A stretch of 64,000 bases of DNA from JAEZHK01 sp040768845 (GCA_040768845.1 JAXGME010000004.1:186001-250000); one strand, 5' to 3'. Shown: positions 27,375 through 36,873, counted from the stretch's first letter. Numbers and translations are program-made. The notes: generated from the letters alone by a model not told the origin.

Positions 27375-27873
27375 TTTGATTCCCTCCGCCATACTGCTTT
27401 TGAATCGCCGCGTCCTTTTCCATGACCTTCCGGGCCATGGCGGCGCGCTCTTTTTCCAGCTTTTCCGCCAGGGCCGGGTCCGATACCGCGAGGATTTGGG
27501 CCGCCAGCAGCGCCGCGTTGCGGGCGCCGTCGATGGCCACCGCCGCCACCGGAATTCCCGGCGGCATCTGCGCCGTGGACAAAAGCGCGTCCAGCCCCGC
27601 CAGCGACGCGCTGATGGGCACCCCGATCACCGGGAGCGTGGTGTTGGCGGCGATCGCGCCGGCCAGGTGGGCCGCCTGGCCCGCCGCGGCGATCAGCGCC
27701 CCAAAACCGTTCGCCCGCGCTTCGCAGGCAAATTGCTGCGCGAGCGCGGGCGTTCTGTGGGCCGACAGGACCCGGACCTCAAAGGGAATTTCCAGGCGGG
27801 CGAGCGCGTCCGCCGCGCCCTGCATGACCGCAAGGTCGCTGTCGCTGCCCATGATGATGGCTACCTTCTTCAT
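27367..27873 (-). CDS. purE: N5-carboxyaminoimidazole ribonucleotide mutase
   Basis: 168 residues, first gene of the pur operon. Motifs: [36 protein letters not shown] and VIGVPI are those of class I/II PurE. No purK is seen in the window, so either the gene is elsewhere or the enzyme uses CO2 directly as class II PurE does. The ATG at 27873 has GAGGTG 7 nt upstream; a GTG three codons earlier overlaps that site. Confidence 0.95.
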   Translation of the reverse strand: MKKVAIIMGSDSDLAVMQGAADALARLEIPFEVRVLSAHRTPALAQQFACEARANGFGALIAAAGQAAHLAGAIAANTTLPVIGVPISASLAGLDALLSTAQMPPGIPVAAVAIDGARNAALLAAQILAVSDPALAEKLEKERAAMARKVMEKDAAIQKQYGGGNQNG

Positions 27874-27886
27874 CGCTGGCACCTCA

Positions 27887-27901
27887 AAACACGAACATTA
27901 T
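27887..27901. promoter_or_regulatory. PurBox-like PurR site, downstream of the pur promoter
   Basis: AAAACACGAACATTA on the plus strand closely resembles the Bacillus PurBox (core CGAACATTA). It lies about 17-31 nt downstream of the -10 box of the purE promoter. A purR gene is at 53867 in the same window. Confidence 0.65.
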
Positions 27902-27917
27902 AATTGGAATACGACAT

Positions 27918-27946
27918 ATTATACGACTTTATGCGAACGATTGCAA
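27918..27946 (-). promoter_or_regulatory. Promoter of the pur operon, with a second PurBox-like sequence in its spacer
   Basis: On the minus strand TTGCAA (27941-27946) and TATAAT (27918-27923) are 17 bp apart. The spacer contains TTCGCATAAA; its plus-strand complement, TTTATGCGAACGATT (27928-27942), is a weaker PurBox-like match. PurR bound here and at 27887-27901 would cover the promoter. Confidence 0.75.
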
Positions 27947-28128
27947 AACACAGCCTGTTAAACGTTTGTAATGGAATCGGAAACCAATCCGGCGCGGCGC
28001 TTACAGGCGGGCTGGAGAAAATGCATGTAAAAACACAAAATCCTGCACCGGACGAAAAATAACGATATAAAAACCCACGCCGGAGACCGGGAAATGCCCC
28101 TGTGCGGATTAAAGCTCTCCGGAATATG
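27947..28128. other. Spacer between the pur and his operons; no gene seen
   Basis: About 180 nt, more A+T-rich than the flanking genes. No purine riboswitch core or tRNA is recognisable on either strand. Confidence 0.5.
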
Positions 28129-28131
28129 CAA

Positions 28132-28153
28132 ATCCGCCGGAAAACCGGCGGAT
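28132..28153 (-). terminator. Hairpin ending the his operon
   Basis: A 9-bp perfect stem (ATCCGCCGG / CCGGCGGAT) with a four-base loop, only 6 nt after the hisIE stop. On the minus strand it is followed by TTGCATATT, so the T-run is weak. Confidence 0.6.
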
Positions 28154-28158
28154 CGGAC

Positions 28159-28794
28159 CTACTGCATCTTTTCCTGTTTGACTTTCTTATCCACCACGTG
28201 GCGGGCCGCCAATTGCCGGAGAATGTCCTTCGGGGCGATGTCCATCTCCGCCATCAGCACCAGGAGATGGTACGCCAGGTCGCTGATTTCAAAGACGGTC
28301 TCCGCCGCGTCGCCGCCCTTGGCGGCGATGAGCACCTCGGCGCACTCCTCGCCGACCTTTTTCAGGATCTTGTCCAGCCCCTTATCAAAGAGGTAGCTGG
28401 TGTAGGAGCCGCTCTGGGGCTCCGCTTTGCGGCCCTCGATCAGGCGGTACAGCGCGGTCAGCGAAAAGGGCGCCTCCACCTCGCGGACGGAGTTGAAAAA
28501 GCAGGAATCCGCGCCGGTGTGACAGGCGGGGCCGTCCCGGTCCACCTCCACCAGGAGGGCGTCGCCGTCGCAGTCGGCGCGGATCGAGGCGATGCGCTGC
28601 ACGTTGCCGCTGGTCTCGCCCTTGCGCCACAGCGCCTGCCGTGAACGGCTGAAAAAGCAGGTGCGGCCCTCGCGGACGGAGATCTCCAGGCTCTCCCGGT
28701 TCATGTAGGCCAGCGTGAGCACTTCCTTGCTCCACCGGTCCGTCACGATGGCGGGGATCAGGCCGTTTTCGTCAAACTTCAGGTTTTCAAACAT
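28159..28794 (-). CDS. hisIE: Bifunctional phosphoribosyl-AMP cyclohydrolase / phosphoribosyl-ATP pyrophosphatase
   Basis: 211 residues. The N-terminal HisI domain (LTLAYMNRESLE, FFSRSRQALWRKGETSGN, DCDGDALLVEV, GPACHTGADSCFF with the metal-binding cysteines) is followed by HisE (LDKILKKVGEECAEVLIAAK, EISDLAYHLLVLM). These carry out steps two and three of histidine synthesis. Overlaps hisF by 8 nt. Last gene of the operon, followed directly by a hairpin. Confidence 0.97.
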   Translation of the reverse strand: MFENLKFDENGLIPAIVTDRWSKEVLTLAYMNRESLEISVREGRTCFFSRSRQALWRKGETSGNVQRIASIRADCDGDALLVEVDRDGPACHTGADSCFFNSVREVEAPFSLTALYRLIEGRKAEPQSGSYTSYLFDKGLDKILKKVGEECAEVLIAAKGGDAAETVFEISDLAYHLLVLMAEMDIAPKDILRQLAARHVVDKKVKQEKMQ

Positions 28795-29557
28795 GGTTCA
28801 GCCTCCTCGCGGGAATTCCGTTTTCGGCCATCGCGGCCTTCAGGTCCTCAATGGACACCTCCTTGCGGTGGAAGATGGACGCCGCCAGCCCCGCGTCCAC
28901 CCGGGGACAGGTTTTGAAAAGATCGATGAAGTGTCTGATGCCGCCCGCGCCCCCGGAGGCGATCAGCGGGATCCGGGTGACGGAGGCGATGGCCTCCAGC
29001 ATTTCGATGTCAAAGCCGCCCTTGACGCCGTCGGCATCGATGGAGTTCACCACCAGTTCGCCCGCGCCGCGGTCCTGGCCGTCCCGCGCCCAGCGGAGGG
29101 CGTCGATGCCGGTGTCCTCCCGCCCGCCCTTGGCAAACACGCGAAAGCCGCCGTCCGCCCGCTTGACGTCCATGGAGAGCACCACGCACTGGTCTCCGTA
29201 GCGCTTGGCGGCGCGGCGGATCAGCGAAGGGTCGCGGATCGCGCCGGTGTTGACGGATACCTTGTCCGCCCCGGCCTTCAGCACCCGGTCAAAGTCGTCA
29301 AGATCCTGGATGCCGCCGCCCACCGTCAGCGGGATGAACACCTCCGCGGCGGTGCGGGCGAGGATGTCGGCAAAGAGGCTTCGGCCCTCGCAGGAGGCGG
29401 TGATGTCGTAGAACACCAGCTCGTCCGCGCCGCTTTCGTTGTAGAAGGCGGCCATCTCCACGGGGTCGGCCACGTCCCGGATGGATTCAAAGTTGGTGCC
29501 CTTGACCACCCGGCCGTTCCGGACGTCCAGACAGGGGATGATGCGCTTGGTGATCAT
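28787..29557 (-). CDS. hisF: Imidazole glycerol phosphate synthase, cyclase subunit
   Basis: 256 residues, TIM barrel. With HisH it makes imidazole glycerol phosphate and AICAR, so it feeds the purine pathway encoded next door. Motifs: RIIPCLDVRNGRVVKG with catalytic Asp, ELVFYDITAS, VGGGIQDLDDF, NSIDADGVKGGFD and ASGGAGGIRHF. ATGA overlap with hisA. Confidence 0.97.
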   Translation of the reverse strand: MITKRIIPCLDVRNGRVVKGTNFESIRDVADPVEMAAFYNESGADELVFYDITASCEGRSLFADILARTAAEVFIPLTVGGGIQDLDDFDRVLKAGADKVSVNTGAIRDPSLIRRAAKRYGDQCVVLSMDVKRADGGFRVFAKGGREDTGIDALRWARDGQDRGAGELVVNSIDADGVKGGFDIEMLEAIASVTRIPLIASGGAGGIRHFIDLFKTCPRVDAGLAASIFHRKEVSIEDLKAAMAENGIPARRLNHV

Positions 29558-30279
29558 GCGTGTCCCTCCTCGGCGAGCGCGAGCGCCCGGGCGAGATCCA
29601 GCCTGCCGGCGTAGAGCGCCTTGCCGACGATCGCGCCATAGACGCCCATCTCCCGCAACCTGATCAGTTCGTCCTCGTAGGTGATGCCGCCGGAGGCCAC
29701 CACGTCGAGGCCGTCAATTTGCGCCGCGTCCCGGAAGGCGGCGAGGTTGGTGCCCGAGAGCATGCCGTCGGTTCCGATATCGGTATAGATTGCGGTATGG
29801 ACGCCCCGGGCGGGCAGGCCCTTCAAAAAGCCCAGCGCGGGGATATCCGTTTGCGTCCGCCAGCCGTGAATGGCCACATAGCCGCCCCGCGCGTCCACGC
29901 CCGCGGCAATCTTTCCGGGGTACTTCTCCGCGAGGCGCTCCATGAGGGCGGGCTGTTCCACTGCCACCGTGCCCAGGATCACGCGGGAAGCGCCCGCATC
30001 CAGATAGCGCTGCACGCTCAACGCATCCCGCGCGCCGCCGCCCACCTCGACAAACAGGCCGGTTTCCCGCACGATGGCCGCGATGACCGGCAGGTTCCTC
30101 TGGGCGCCGTCCTTCGCGCCGTCCAGGTCCACCACGTGCAGATGGGTGGCCCCGGCGGCCTGAAAGCCTGCGGCCGCCGCCACCGGGTCGTCCCCGTAGA
30201 CAGTCATGCGATCGTAATCGCCCTCCGTCAGCCGCACCACGCGGCCGCCCCGAAGGTCGATGGCGGGAAAGAGGATCAC
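29554..30279 (-). CDS. hisA: ProFAR isomerase
   Basis: 241 residues from a GTG start (30279) that overlaps the hisH stop by 4 nt. Beta-alpha barrel: LFPAIDLRGGRVVRL with the catalytic aspartate, VEVGGGARD, YTDIGTDGMLSGTN and VVASGGITYEDEL. The rest of the open frame upstream of 30279 is the hisH gene read out of frame. Confidence 0.96.
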   Translation of the reverse strand: MILFPAIDLRGGRVVRLTEGDYDRMTVYGDDPVAAAAGFQAAGATHLHVVDLDGAKDGAQRNLPVIAAIVRETGLFVEVGGGARDALSVQRYLDAGASRVILGTVAVEQPALMERLAEKYPGKIAAGVDARGGYVAIHGWRTQTDIPALGFLKGLPARGVHTAIYTDIGTDGMLSGTNLAAFRDAAQIDGLDVVASGGITYEDELIRLREMGVYGAIVGKALYAGRLDLARALALAEEGHA

Positions 30280-30890
30280 GCGACCACCTCCCCGAAGGCC
30301 TTTAAAATGGAAAGGCCCACGCGCCCGCTCTTTTCCGGGTGGAACTGGGTGCCGAACACGTTGTCCCGCCGCACCACGCCGGTGACGGCGACGCCGTATT
30401 CGCTGGTGGCGGCGGTTTCGTTCTCGCAGTTTTTGGCGTAGAAGGAGTGGACGTAGTACACATGGTCGCCCTGGCGGACGTACTTCAGGATGGGGCACTC
30501 CCGGCGGATATCCAGGGCGTTCCAGCCGATGTGGGGTACCTTGAGCTCCGGGGGCAGATCGTCTGCCAGCGGGCGGACCGATCCGGGCAGAAGGCCCAGC
30601 CCGTCGTGCTCGCCGTACTCATAGCCCTTTTCAAACAGAAGCTGCATCCCCAGGCATATGCCCAGCAGCGGCACGCCCGCCGCCGCCCGCGCCTTTATCG
30701 ACGGGATGAGGCCCGTGTCTGCCAGCTTCTCCATAGCGTCGCCAAAGGCGCCCACCCCCGGCAGGATGATCCTTTCCGCCGCGGCAAGGATCTTTTCGTC
30801 CCGGGTGACGGCGTTTTCAAGGCCGATGGAGGACAGCGAGCGGCTGAGGGAGTACAGGTTGCCCACGCCGTAATCGATGATTGCGATCAT
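30276..30890 (-). CDS. hisH: Imidazole glycerol phosphate synthase, glutaminase subunit
   Basis: 204 residues. Class I glutaminase that supplies ammonia to HisF. IAIIDYGVGNLYSL at the start, nucleophile in LLGICLGMQLLF, and FGTQFHPEKSG with His and Glu. The start at 30890 makes a 4-nt overlap with hisB. Confidence 0.97.
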   Translation of the reverse strand: MIAIIDYGVGNLYSLSRSLSSIGLENAVTRDEKILAAAERIILPGVGAFGDAMEKLADTGLIPSIKARAAAGVPLLGICLGMQLLFEKGYEYGEHDGLGLLPGSVRPLADDLPPELKVPHIGWNALDIRRECPILKYVRQGDHVYYVHSFYAKNCENETAATSEYGVAVTGVVRRDNVFGTQFHPEKSGRVGLSILKAFGEVVA

Positions 30891-31477
30891 AGGAGTACGC
30901 CTTTCGTGGACGCCACGCGGCCGCGGGCGTCCGGGTCGATGGCCACCGCCTGCCGCATCGCGCGGCCAAAGCCCTTGAAGGCCGCCTCCAGGATGTGGTG
31001 GCTGTTGAGGCCGGAGAGCTGCGTAAGGTGCAGCGTCAGCTTCAGCTCCCGACAAAACCCCAGAAAGAACTCGCGCCCCAGCTCGGTGTCAAACTCGCCG
31101 ATCTTCTGGGCTGGCGGCGCCAGATCATACGAAAGGTGCGCCCGGCCGCTGATGTCAAGGGCGCACATTACCAGCGCCTCGTCCATCGGCAGAAGGAAGC
31201 TGCCGTAGCGGGCGATGCCGGCGCGGTCGCCCAGGGCGTCGGAGAACGCCCGGCCCAGCGAGAGGGCGGTATCCTCCACGGTGTGGTGGAAATCCACCTT
31301 TGCGTCGCCCGCGCACCGGGCGGTCAGGTCAAACCGCCCGTGGAACGCGAAGAGCGTCAGCATGTGGTCCAGAAAGCCGCAGCCGGTATCGACGGTGGAG
31401 GCGCCCAGTCCGTCCAGGTTCAGCCGGATCTCAATGTCGGTTTCGGCGGTCTTGCGGGCCACGCGGGCCTCTCTCAT
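30887..31477 (-). CDS. hisB: Imidazole glycerol phosphate dehydratase
   Basis: 196 residues, monofunctional (no phosphatase domain). Metal-binding histidine clusters in GFLDHMLTLFAFH, DFHHTVEDTALSLG and GLNSHHILEAAFKGFGRA. ATGA overlap with hisC. Confidence 0.97.
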   Translation of the reverse strand: MREARVARKTAETDIEIRLNLDGLGASTVDTGCGFLDHMLTLFAFHGRFDLTARCAGDAKVDFHHTVEDTALSLGRAFSDALGDRAGIARYGSFLLPMDEALVMCALDISGRAHLSYDLAPPAQKIGEFDTELGREFFLGFCRELKLTLHLTQLSGLNSHHILEAAFKGFGRAMRQAVAIDPDARGRVASTKGVLL

Positions 31478-32529
31478 GCGGATCCCTCCAATATGCCCTC
31501 AAGGGCGTTGATCAGTGCACGCATGTCCTCCGGCGTGCCGACGGAGATGCGCAAATCATTCCGGATGCGGGGCAGGTCAAACCGCCGGACGAGGATGCCC
31601 CGCCCGCGAAGTGCCCTTTGCAGCGCTTCGCCGTCCGCGCCATCCAGGCGGGCCAACAGGAAGTTGGCGCTGGACGGCAGCACGGAAAAGCCCAGAGCGC
31701 CAAGCGCCGCGCGCGTCCATTCCCGGGTTTCCATGATGGCCGTGCGGGTCTTGTCGAAGTACGCCCGGTCCCGCATCGCCGCCGCGCCCATCAACTGGGC
31801 CGGGGTGCCCACGTTGTAGGGATTGAAAGCGCAGCGGATGCGGTTCAAATCCGCGATAAGGGGCGGCTGCGCCGCCGCAAAGCCGAGGCGCGCGCCCGCC
31901 AGCGACCGGGACTTTGAAAACGTCTGCACCACCATCAGGTTTTCATACCTGGAAACCAGCGGGACGGCGGAGGCCGCGCCAAAGTCCACGTAGGCCTCGT
32001 CGATCAGCACCACCGAATCCGGGTTGGCGCGGACGAGTCCTTCGATCTTCTCCAGGGGCAGCGCGATGCCGGTGGGCGCGTTGGGATTGGCGAGGACGAT
32101 CAGCCCGCCGCCCCGGTAGTCGTCCGGATCGATGGAAAAGTCCGCCCCCACGGGATGGACGGCCGTCCTCAGCCCGTAGAGCTGCGCCCACACCGGATAG
32201 AAGCCGTAGGTGATGTCCGGGAAGGATACGCCCGCCTCGCCAAAGGCCTGAAAGGCGAAGGCCAGAATCTCGTCGGAGCCGTTGCCGGGGAGCACCCAGG
32301 CGGGATCGACGCCGTAAAACTCGCCGATGGCGGCGCAGAGGTCCCGGGCCGGAATGTCGCTGTAGAGCCGGAGGCGGGCGACCGCCTCCGGCGACAGCGC
32401 CCGGAGGGCCGCCGGCGACGGCGGGTAAGGGCTTTCGTTGGTGTTGAGCTTGATGAGCTTTTCCCGGGGCTGCTCGCCTGGCGTATAGGCGGTGAGCGTC
32501 CGGTGCCGGGGACTTAAAAAGCGGCTCAT
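31474..32529 (-). CDS. hisC: Histidinol-phosphate aminotransferase
   Basis: 351 residues, PLP-dependent class I/II aminotransferase. LNTNESPYPPSP near the start, ANPNAPTGIALP, DEAYVDFG and the Schiff-base lysine in TFSKSRSLAGARLG. ATGA overlaps with hisD and hisB. A histidinol-phosphate phosphatase, which must act after this enzyme, is not encoded in the operon. Confidence 0.96.
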   Translation of the reverse strand: MSRFLSPRHRTLTAYTPGEQPREKLIKLNTNESPYPPSPAALRALSPEAVARLRLYSDIPARDLCAAIGEFYGVDPAWVLPGNGSDEILAFAFQAFGEAGVSFPDITYGFYPVWAQLYGLRTAVHPVGADFSIDPDDYRGGGLIVLANPNAPTGIALPLEKIEGLVRANPDSVVLIDEAYVDFGAASAVPLVSRYENLMVVQTFSKSRSLAGARLGFAAAQPPLIADLNRIRCAFNPYNVGTPAQLMGAAAMRDRAYFDKTRTAIMETREWTRAALGALGFSVLPSSANFLLARLDGADGEALQRALRGRGILVRRFDLPRIRNDLRISVGTPEDMRALINALEGILEGSA

Positions 32530-33806
32530 GGCGCCTCCTCAAACCGCACGGCCACCGAGCGCGCGTGGGCGTACAGCCCCTCGGCCTCGGCCATGCGGAT
32601 CACCGCGTCCTTTGCGCCGCCCAGCGCCGCGCGGTCGTAGTAGATGTACTGGGTCTTTTTGATGAAGTCGTCCACCGACAGCGGCGACGAAAAGCGCGCC
32701 GCGCCGCCGGTGGGCAGCGTGTGGTTGGGGCCGGCCCAGTAGTCGCCCAGCGCCTCCGGTGCGCTTCGGCCCAGAAACACGCTGCCGGCGTTTTCGACCT
32801 TTTCCAGAAGGGGAAAGGGATCGTCCACGCACAGCTCCAGGTGCTCCGGCGCGATGGCGTTGGAAAGCGCCACCGCCTCCGCCAGGCTCTCCACCAGCAC
32901 GATGCGTCCGTTGGTCTCGATGGATTTTCGGGCGATGTCCGCCCGGGGCATCCGGGCAAGCTCCAGCGCCAGATGGTCGCGCACGGCGGTGGCCAGCGCC
33001 TCCGAAGGCGTGATCAAAATGGCGGCGGCCAGAGCGTCGTGCTCCGCCTGGGCCAGCATGTCGCAGGCGATGGCGGCGGCGTCCGCCGGGTCATCGGCGA
33101 TCACCAGCACCTCGCTGGGGCCGGCAATCATGTCGATGTCCACCAGGCCGTACACCCGCCGCTTGGCGGCGGCCACGTAGGCATTGCCCGGGCCCACGAT
33201 CTTGTCCACCTTCGGGATCGATTCGGTGCCCAGCGCCAGCGCCGCCACCGCCTGGGCGCCGCCGCACTTGAACACCCGGTCCACGCCCGCGATGCGCGCG
33301 GCGGTCAGGATGGCGGGGGCAATCCTTCCGTCCCGCCCCGGCGGCGTGACCATCACCCGCTCGCCCACGCCCGCCAGCGCCGGGGGAATGCCGTTCATCA
33401 GCACGCTGGAGGGATAGCTGGCGGTGCCGCCCGGCACGTACAGCCCAACCCGGGCGAGGGGGCGGATTAGCTGCCCCAGCACGCGGCCGGGCGCCTCCAT
33501 CCGAAAGCCCTGCCGCAGTTGGTTTTTATGAAAGGCGCGGATGTTTTCCGCCGCCCGGAAAAGAAGGTCCTTCAGCGCCGGATCGACGGCCGCCTCGGCC
33601 TCGTCAAATTCCGCCGGGGTCACCTCGAGGGCGTTGAGCTTCGCGCCGTCAAACCGCTCCGTCAGCGCGAGCACCGCCCGGTCGCCCTCGGCCCGCACCC
33701 GCTCGATGATCGCCCCGGCGGCGCGGTCGGCGTTTTCCCCCAGCGCCTGCTGGCGGGTGCGCAGTTTTTCCGGCCCGACGTCCGACGCGCGAAGAATCTC
33801 CATCAT
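32526..33806 (-). CDS. hisD: Histidinol dehydrogenase
   Basis: 426 residues, last two oxidation steps of the pathway. [47 protein letters not shown] and [12 protein letters not shown] contain the zinc and catalytic histidines. ATGA overlaps with hisG upstream and hisC downstream. Confidence 0.97.
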   Translation of the reverse strand: MMEILRASDVGPEKLRTRQQALGENADRAAGAIIERVRAEGDRAVLALTERFDGAKLNALEVTPAEFDEAEAAVDPALKDLLFRAAENIRAFHKNQLRQGFRMEAPGRVLGQLIRPLARVGLYVPGGTASYPSSVLMNGIPPALAGVGERVMVTPPGRDGRIAPAILTAARIAGVDRVFKCGGAQAVAALALGTESIPKVDKIVGPGNAYVAAAKRRVYGLVDIDMIAGPSEVLVIADDPADAAAIACDMLAQAEHDALAAAILITPSEALATAVRDHLALELARMPRADIARKSIETNGRIVLVESLAEAVALSNAIAPEHLELCVDDPFPLLEKVENAGSVFLGRSAPEALGDYWAGPNHTLPTGGAARFSSPLSVDDFIKKTQYIYYDRAALGGAKDAVIRMAEAEGLYAHARSVAVRFEEAP

Positions 33807-34423
33807 TCCACCACCTCCCGCAGCTTCCCGGTCATCTCGCGGATCAACGATTCCTTGAACATGTAGCTGGAGCGGTTGGCGATCAGCCGCGCCGTCACCG
33901 GGTGCACCGTCTCCAGCACGCCCAGGTCGTTTTCCGCGAGGGTCTTGCCGGACTCTACCACGTCCAGAATCACGTCCGACAGCCCCAGGATCGGCGCCAG
34001 TTCAATGGAGCCGTTGAGCTTGATGATCTCGATCTCCCGGTTGACGGAAGCGTAGTGGTCGCGGGCGACGCGGGGGTACTTGGTGGCCACCCGCAGCGCC
34101 CTGTCCCGGTTTTCGATGTAGCCGTTTTTCGCCGCCACGCACAGGCGGCATCTGCCGATCTTGAGGTCCATCAGCTCGTACACGTCGGGCTGGGCCTCCA
34201 TCAGCACGTCCCGGCCCGCCACGCCCACGTCCGCCGCGCCGTGCTCCACGTAGATGGGCACGTCGCTGGGCTTGACGAGGAGGTAGCGCACCCCCCGCTC
34301 GGGGTTTTCAAACACCAGCCTGCGATTGTCCTCGTAGATGGCGGCGCACTCGTAGCCGATGCCGGAGAAGAGCCGGTACACCTGATCGCCCAGCCGGCCC
34401 TTGGGCAGCGCGATATTCAGCAT
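33803..34423 (-). CDS. hisG: ATP phosphoribosyltransferase, short catalytic form
   Basis: 206 residues. First step of histidine synthesis. LNIALPKGRLGDQVYRLF, DVGVAGRDVLME and the PRPP loop region ILDVVESGKTLAENDL. It lacks the C-terminal regulatory domain of long HisG, which fits with the adjacent hisZ. Overlaps hisZ by 7 nt. Confidence 0.97.
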   Translation of the reverse strand: MLNIALPKGRLGDQVYRLFSGIGYECAAIYEDNRRLVFENPERGVRYLLVKPSDVPIYVEHGAADVGVAGRDVLMEAQPDVYELMDLKIGRCRLCVAAKNGYIENRDRALRVATKYPRVARDHYASVNREIEIIKLNGSIELAPILGLSDVILDVVESGKTLAENDLGVLETVHPVTARLIANRSSYMFKESLIREMTGKLREVVE

Positions 34424-35532
34424 GTCACCGCCTCCGTCAACGTCATTGTCCGCCCGCAGCGCAGTCCCTGGGGCGGCGCGGTTTCGGCCCGCACGGAAAA
34501 CCCCTTGGCCGCCAAATCCTCCACGCGCAGGGCCACCTGGGCGGGGTCGTCCGCCTCGCGGTAGACTAGCAGGATGTCCACATCCCGGGCGCGCTGGCCT
34601 TCAAAGAGAAAGGTCAGCTCGTTCAGATACACCGCGAAGCCCATGGCCTCGACGTCCCGCCCGAACTTTCGCAGCAGGCTCGAGTAGCATCCGCCCGCCA
34701 GCACCGCCCGGGGGAGCCCCTCCACATAGCCGCGAAACACCAGATCGGAGTAGTAGTCGAGGTCGTTCATCAGCGAAAAATCCAGCGTCACGGCTTCCAG
34801 ACAGTCCGCGGCGGCCATAAGGCCGCGCATCGTTTCCAGGCGGTTCAGCGCCTCCGCCATGCCCGGCGTGATGGCCACCGCCCGGGCGCGCTCGAGGGTT
34901 TCGGCGAGGGGCCCGCTCAGCTGGCAGACTGCGGCCAGGAGGGATACCGCCGCCGGCGCGACGCCCACCCGGCGCGCCGTTTCGCCCAGATCGTCCAGAT
35001 TTTTCCGGCGGATCAGCTCGGTCAGCGCGCGGCGCGCCCGCTCGTCCTCCGTCAGGCTTTCGAGGAGCGACTGCACAAACCCCGCGTGAGAGAGCTGCAG
35101 CCGGGAATCGGGGGAGATCTCCCGCAGCGTTCGGATCGCCAGCGTCAGCACCTCGCCGGCGGCGTAGTCCGTCAGCGCGCCGATGTACTCCAGCCCCAGC
35201 TGGCTGATCTCCCGGTAGGCGCCGCCGTGCCGGTCCTGCCGGTAGACGTTTTCAAGGTAGTAGAACTTTTCGCTGGAGGCGCGGGTGGCGTGGGTATTTT
35301 TGGCGATGGAGAGCGTCACGTCCGGCTTGAGCGCCAACAGCCGCCCGTCCGCATCGTTAAAGGTGATGATGGACTTCGCGCCCAGAAAATTTTTGTTTTC
35401 CAGGTACAGCTCGTACTCCTCAAACTTGCCCATGCGGTACTTTGCGTAGCCCCGGCGCTCATACATGCGCCGGAGCGACAGCGTCACGCGCTCCTCGGGC
35501 TTCAGGATGTCCTCAAAGGGATTCACCGGCAT
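34417..35532 (-). CDS. hisZ: ATP phosphoribosyltransferase regulatory subunit
   Basis: 371 residues. A catalytically inactive relative of histidyl-tRNA synthetase that activates short HisG and carries feedback inhibition by histidine. LKPDVTLSIAKNTHATRAS, KFYYLENVYRQDRHGGAYREISQLGLEYIG and LAGGCYSSLLRKFG are the paralogue-like motifs. The start at 35532 follows AAGGAG closely. First gene of the operon. Confidence 0.93.
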   Translation of the reverse strand: MPVNPFEDILKPEERVTLSLRRMYERRGYAKYRMGKFEEYELYLENKNFLGAKSIITFNDADGRLLALKPDVTLSIAKNTHATRASSEKFYYLENVYRQDRHGGAYREISQLGLEYIGALTDYAAGEVLTLAIRTLREISPDSRLQLSHAGFVQSLLESLTEDERARRALTELIRRKNLDDLGETARRVGVAPAAVSLLAAVCQLSGPLAETLERARAVAITPGMAEALNRLETMRGLMAAADCLEAVTLDFSLMNDLDYYSDLVFRGYVEGLPRAVLAGGCYSSLLRKFGRDVEAMGFAVYLNELTFLFEGQRARDVDILLVYREADDPAQVALRVEDLAAKGFSVRAETAPPQGLRCGRTMTLTEAVTC

Positions 35533-35548
35533 CAGCTCCTTGCGCGAA

Positions 35549-35577
35549 AGTGTAGCGCAAATTCGCTGCGGTGTCAA
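35549..35577 (-). promoter_or_regulatory. Promoter of the his operon
   Basis: On the minus strand TTGACA (35572-35577) and TACACT (35549-35554) with a 17-bp spacer, about 17 nt from the hisZ start. The leader is too short for a T-box or attenuator. Confidence 0.8.
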
Positions 35578-35629
35578 GTTAATGTTATACTACGCTATCA
35601 AAGTAAAGCGAAGGATGGCGCAAAACCGC

Positions 35630-36733
35630 CTACGCCAGATGGGCCAGCCGGATCAGCGCCTGGGCGCCGGTGACCAGCGCCGACTCGTCAAAATCAAACT
35701 CCGGGGTGTGCAGCGGAATGCCGGTGCCCAGGCCCAGCTTGAAAAATACGCCCGGCACGCGCTCCTGGTAGTAGGAAAAATCCTCGCTGAGCATGGTGGG
35801 CCGTTCGAGCGCCCGGTAGGAAAAGCCCTCCAGCTGGCGGACGGCCAGGGCATAGAGCGCCGGATCGTTGAGGAGGGGCGGATAGCTGGGGGAGTAGCTG
35901 AGGTCGATGACCACGCCCCAGCGGGCTTCGGCGGCGCGGGCGGCATCGTCCAGTCCCCTTTGGAGCGCCGAGAACACGCCGTGATCAAAGGCGCGCACCG
36001 TGCCGGTGACGAAAGCGCTGCCGGCAATGATGTTGGGCGCGGTGCCGGCGGAGAACTTTCCGAACTTTAAAAGCCGGAACACCTCCGACGGAAGGGCCTG
36101 CTCCATCGCCTGGGCGCGCAAAAGGAAGTCCGCCCCGGCGGACAGGGCGTCGAGGCCCTCGTCGGCGCTGGCGGCGTGGGCGGACTTGCCGTGGATTTTT
36201 GCGTACACCTCGCTGGATTTGGAAAAGAAAGCCCCCGGCCGCGAGGCGATGAGGCCCTGCGGCAGCTCCGGCGCCACGTGCAGGCCAAAGATGTGGCGCA
36301 CGCCTCGCCGCTCAAAGGCGCCGCTGGCGAGAATCGTCCTGGCGCCGCCACCGCCCTCCTCGGCAGGCTGAAAGATCAGGAGCAGATTTCGGGGAAGCGA
36401 GCGCGCATGCGCGCCCGCGTACCGGGCGAGGGCCAGCAGCATCGCCATGTGTCCGTCGTGGCCGCAGGCATGCATCCGTCCGGGGTGGGCGGAGGCGTAC
36501 CCGCCGGTCCGGATCTCCTGGATCGGCAGCGCGTCCATGTCGGCGCGGAAGGCGGCGGTTTCCGGGCGTCCGGCGTCGAAAAAAGCCAGAACGCCCGACG
36601 GCGACAGCGCCTCGATCTCGGCGCCCAGGCCGTCAAGGGCATCCAGCAGGTATGCCTGCGTCCTGGGAAGATCAAACTGGAGTTCGGGGATCTGATGCAG
36701 CGCGCGGCGGTCGCGCCTCAGGGTTTCGAGCAT
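35630..36733 (-). CDS. M20-family amidohydrolase, possibly N-acetyl-diaminopimelate deacetylase
   Basis: 367 residues. Metal-site motifs of the M20D group are plain: ACGHDGHMAMLLALA, FQPAEEGGGGARTI, FGLHVAPELPQG and the C-terminal TMLSEDFSYYQERVPG. Members remove acyl groups from amino acids, indole-acetyl-amino acids or N-acetyl-L,L-diaminopimelate. Divergence from dapA-dapB-dapH, a pathway that needs exactly such a deacetylase, makes the last role plausible, but the specificity cannot be read. ATG at 36733 is taken (AGGAGG 10 nt upstream); a TTG two codons earlier is closer to the site. Confidence 0.85.
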   Translation of the reverse strand: MLETLRRDRRALHQIPELQFDLPRTQAYLLDALDGLGAEIEALSPSGVLAFFDAGRPETAAFRADMDALPIQEIRTGGYASAHPGRMHACGHDGHMAMLLALARYAGAHARSLPRNLLLIFQPAEEGGGGARTILASGAFERRGVRHIFGLHVAPELPQGLIASRPGAFFSKSSEVYAKIHGKSAHAASADEGLDALSAGADFLLRAQAMEQALPSEVFRLLKFGKFSAGTAPNIIAGSAFVTGTVRAFDHGVFSALQRGLDDAARAAEARWGVVIDLSYSPSYPPLLNDPALYALAVRQLEGFSYRALERPTMLSEDFSYYQERVPGVFFKLGLGTGIPLHTPEFDFDESALVTGAQALIRLAHLA

Positions 36734-36813
36734 GCTCAATCAGCCTCCTGACGTATTATCCCCATGATACCACGACTTCCTGGGGTAAAAAAGTGAAGAA
36801 TTCGATGTATCGG

Positions 36814-36843
36814 TTGATTTTTGCGGGGCAATCATGCTATGAT
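36814..36843 (+). promoter_or_regulatory. Promoter of the dapA operon
   Basis: TTGATT (36814-36819) and TATGAT (36838-36843) with an 18-bp spacer, 30 nt before dapA. No lysine riboswitch is visible in the short leader. Confidence 0.7.
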
Positions 36844-36873
36844 GGCAAAAATTATCGAAAGGAGTGAAGGCAG

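Noticed and set aside
27947..28128. Possible purine riboswitch or tRNA in the pur-his spacer
   Set aside because: No conserved riboswitch core, no cloverleaf on either strand; no tRNA or rRNA gene was recognised elsewhere in the window.
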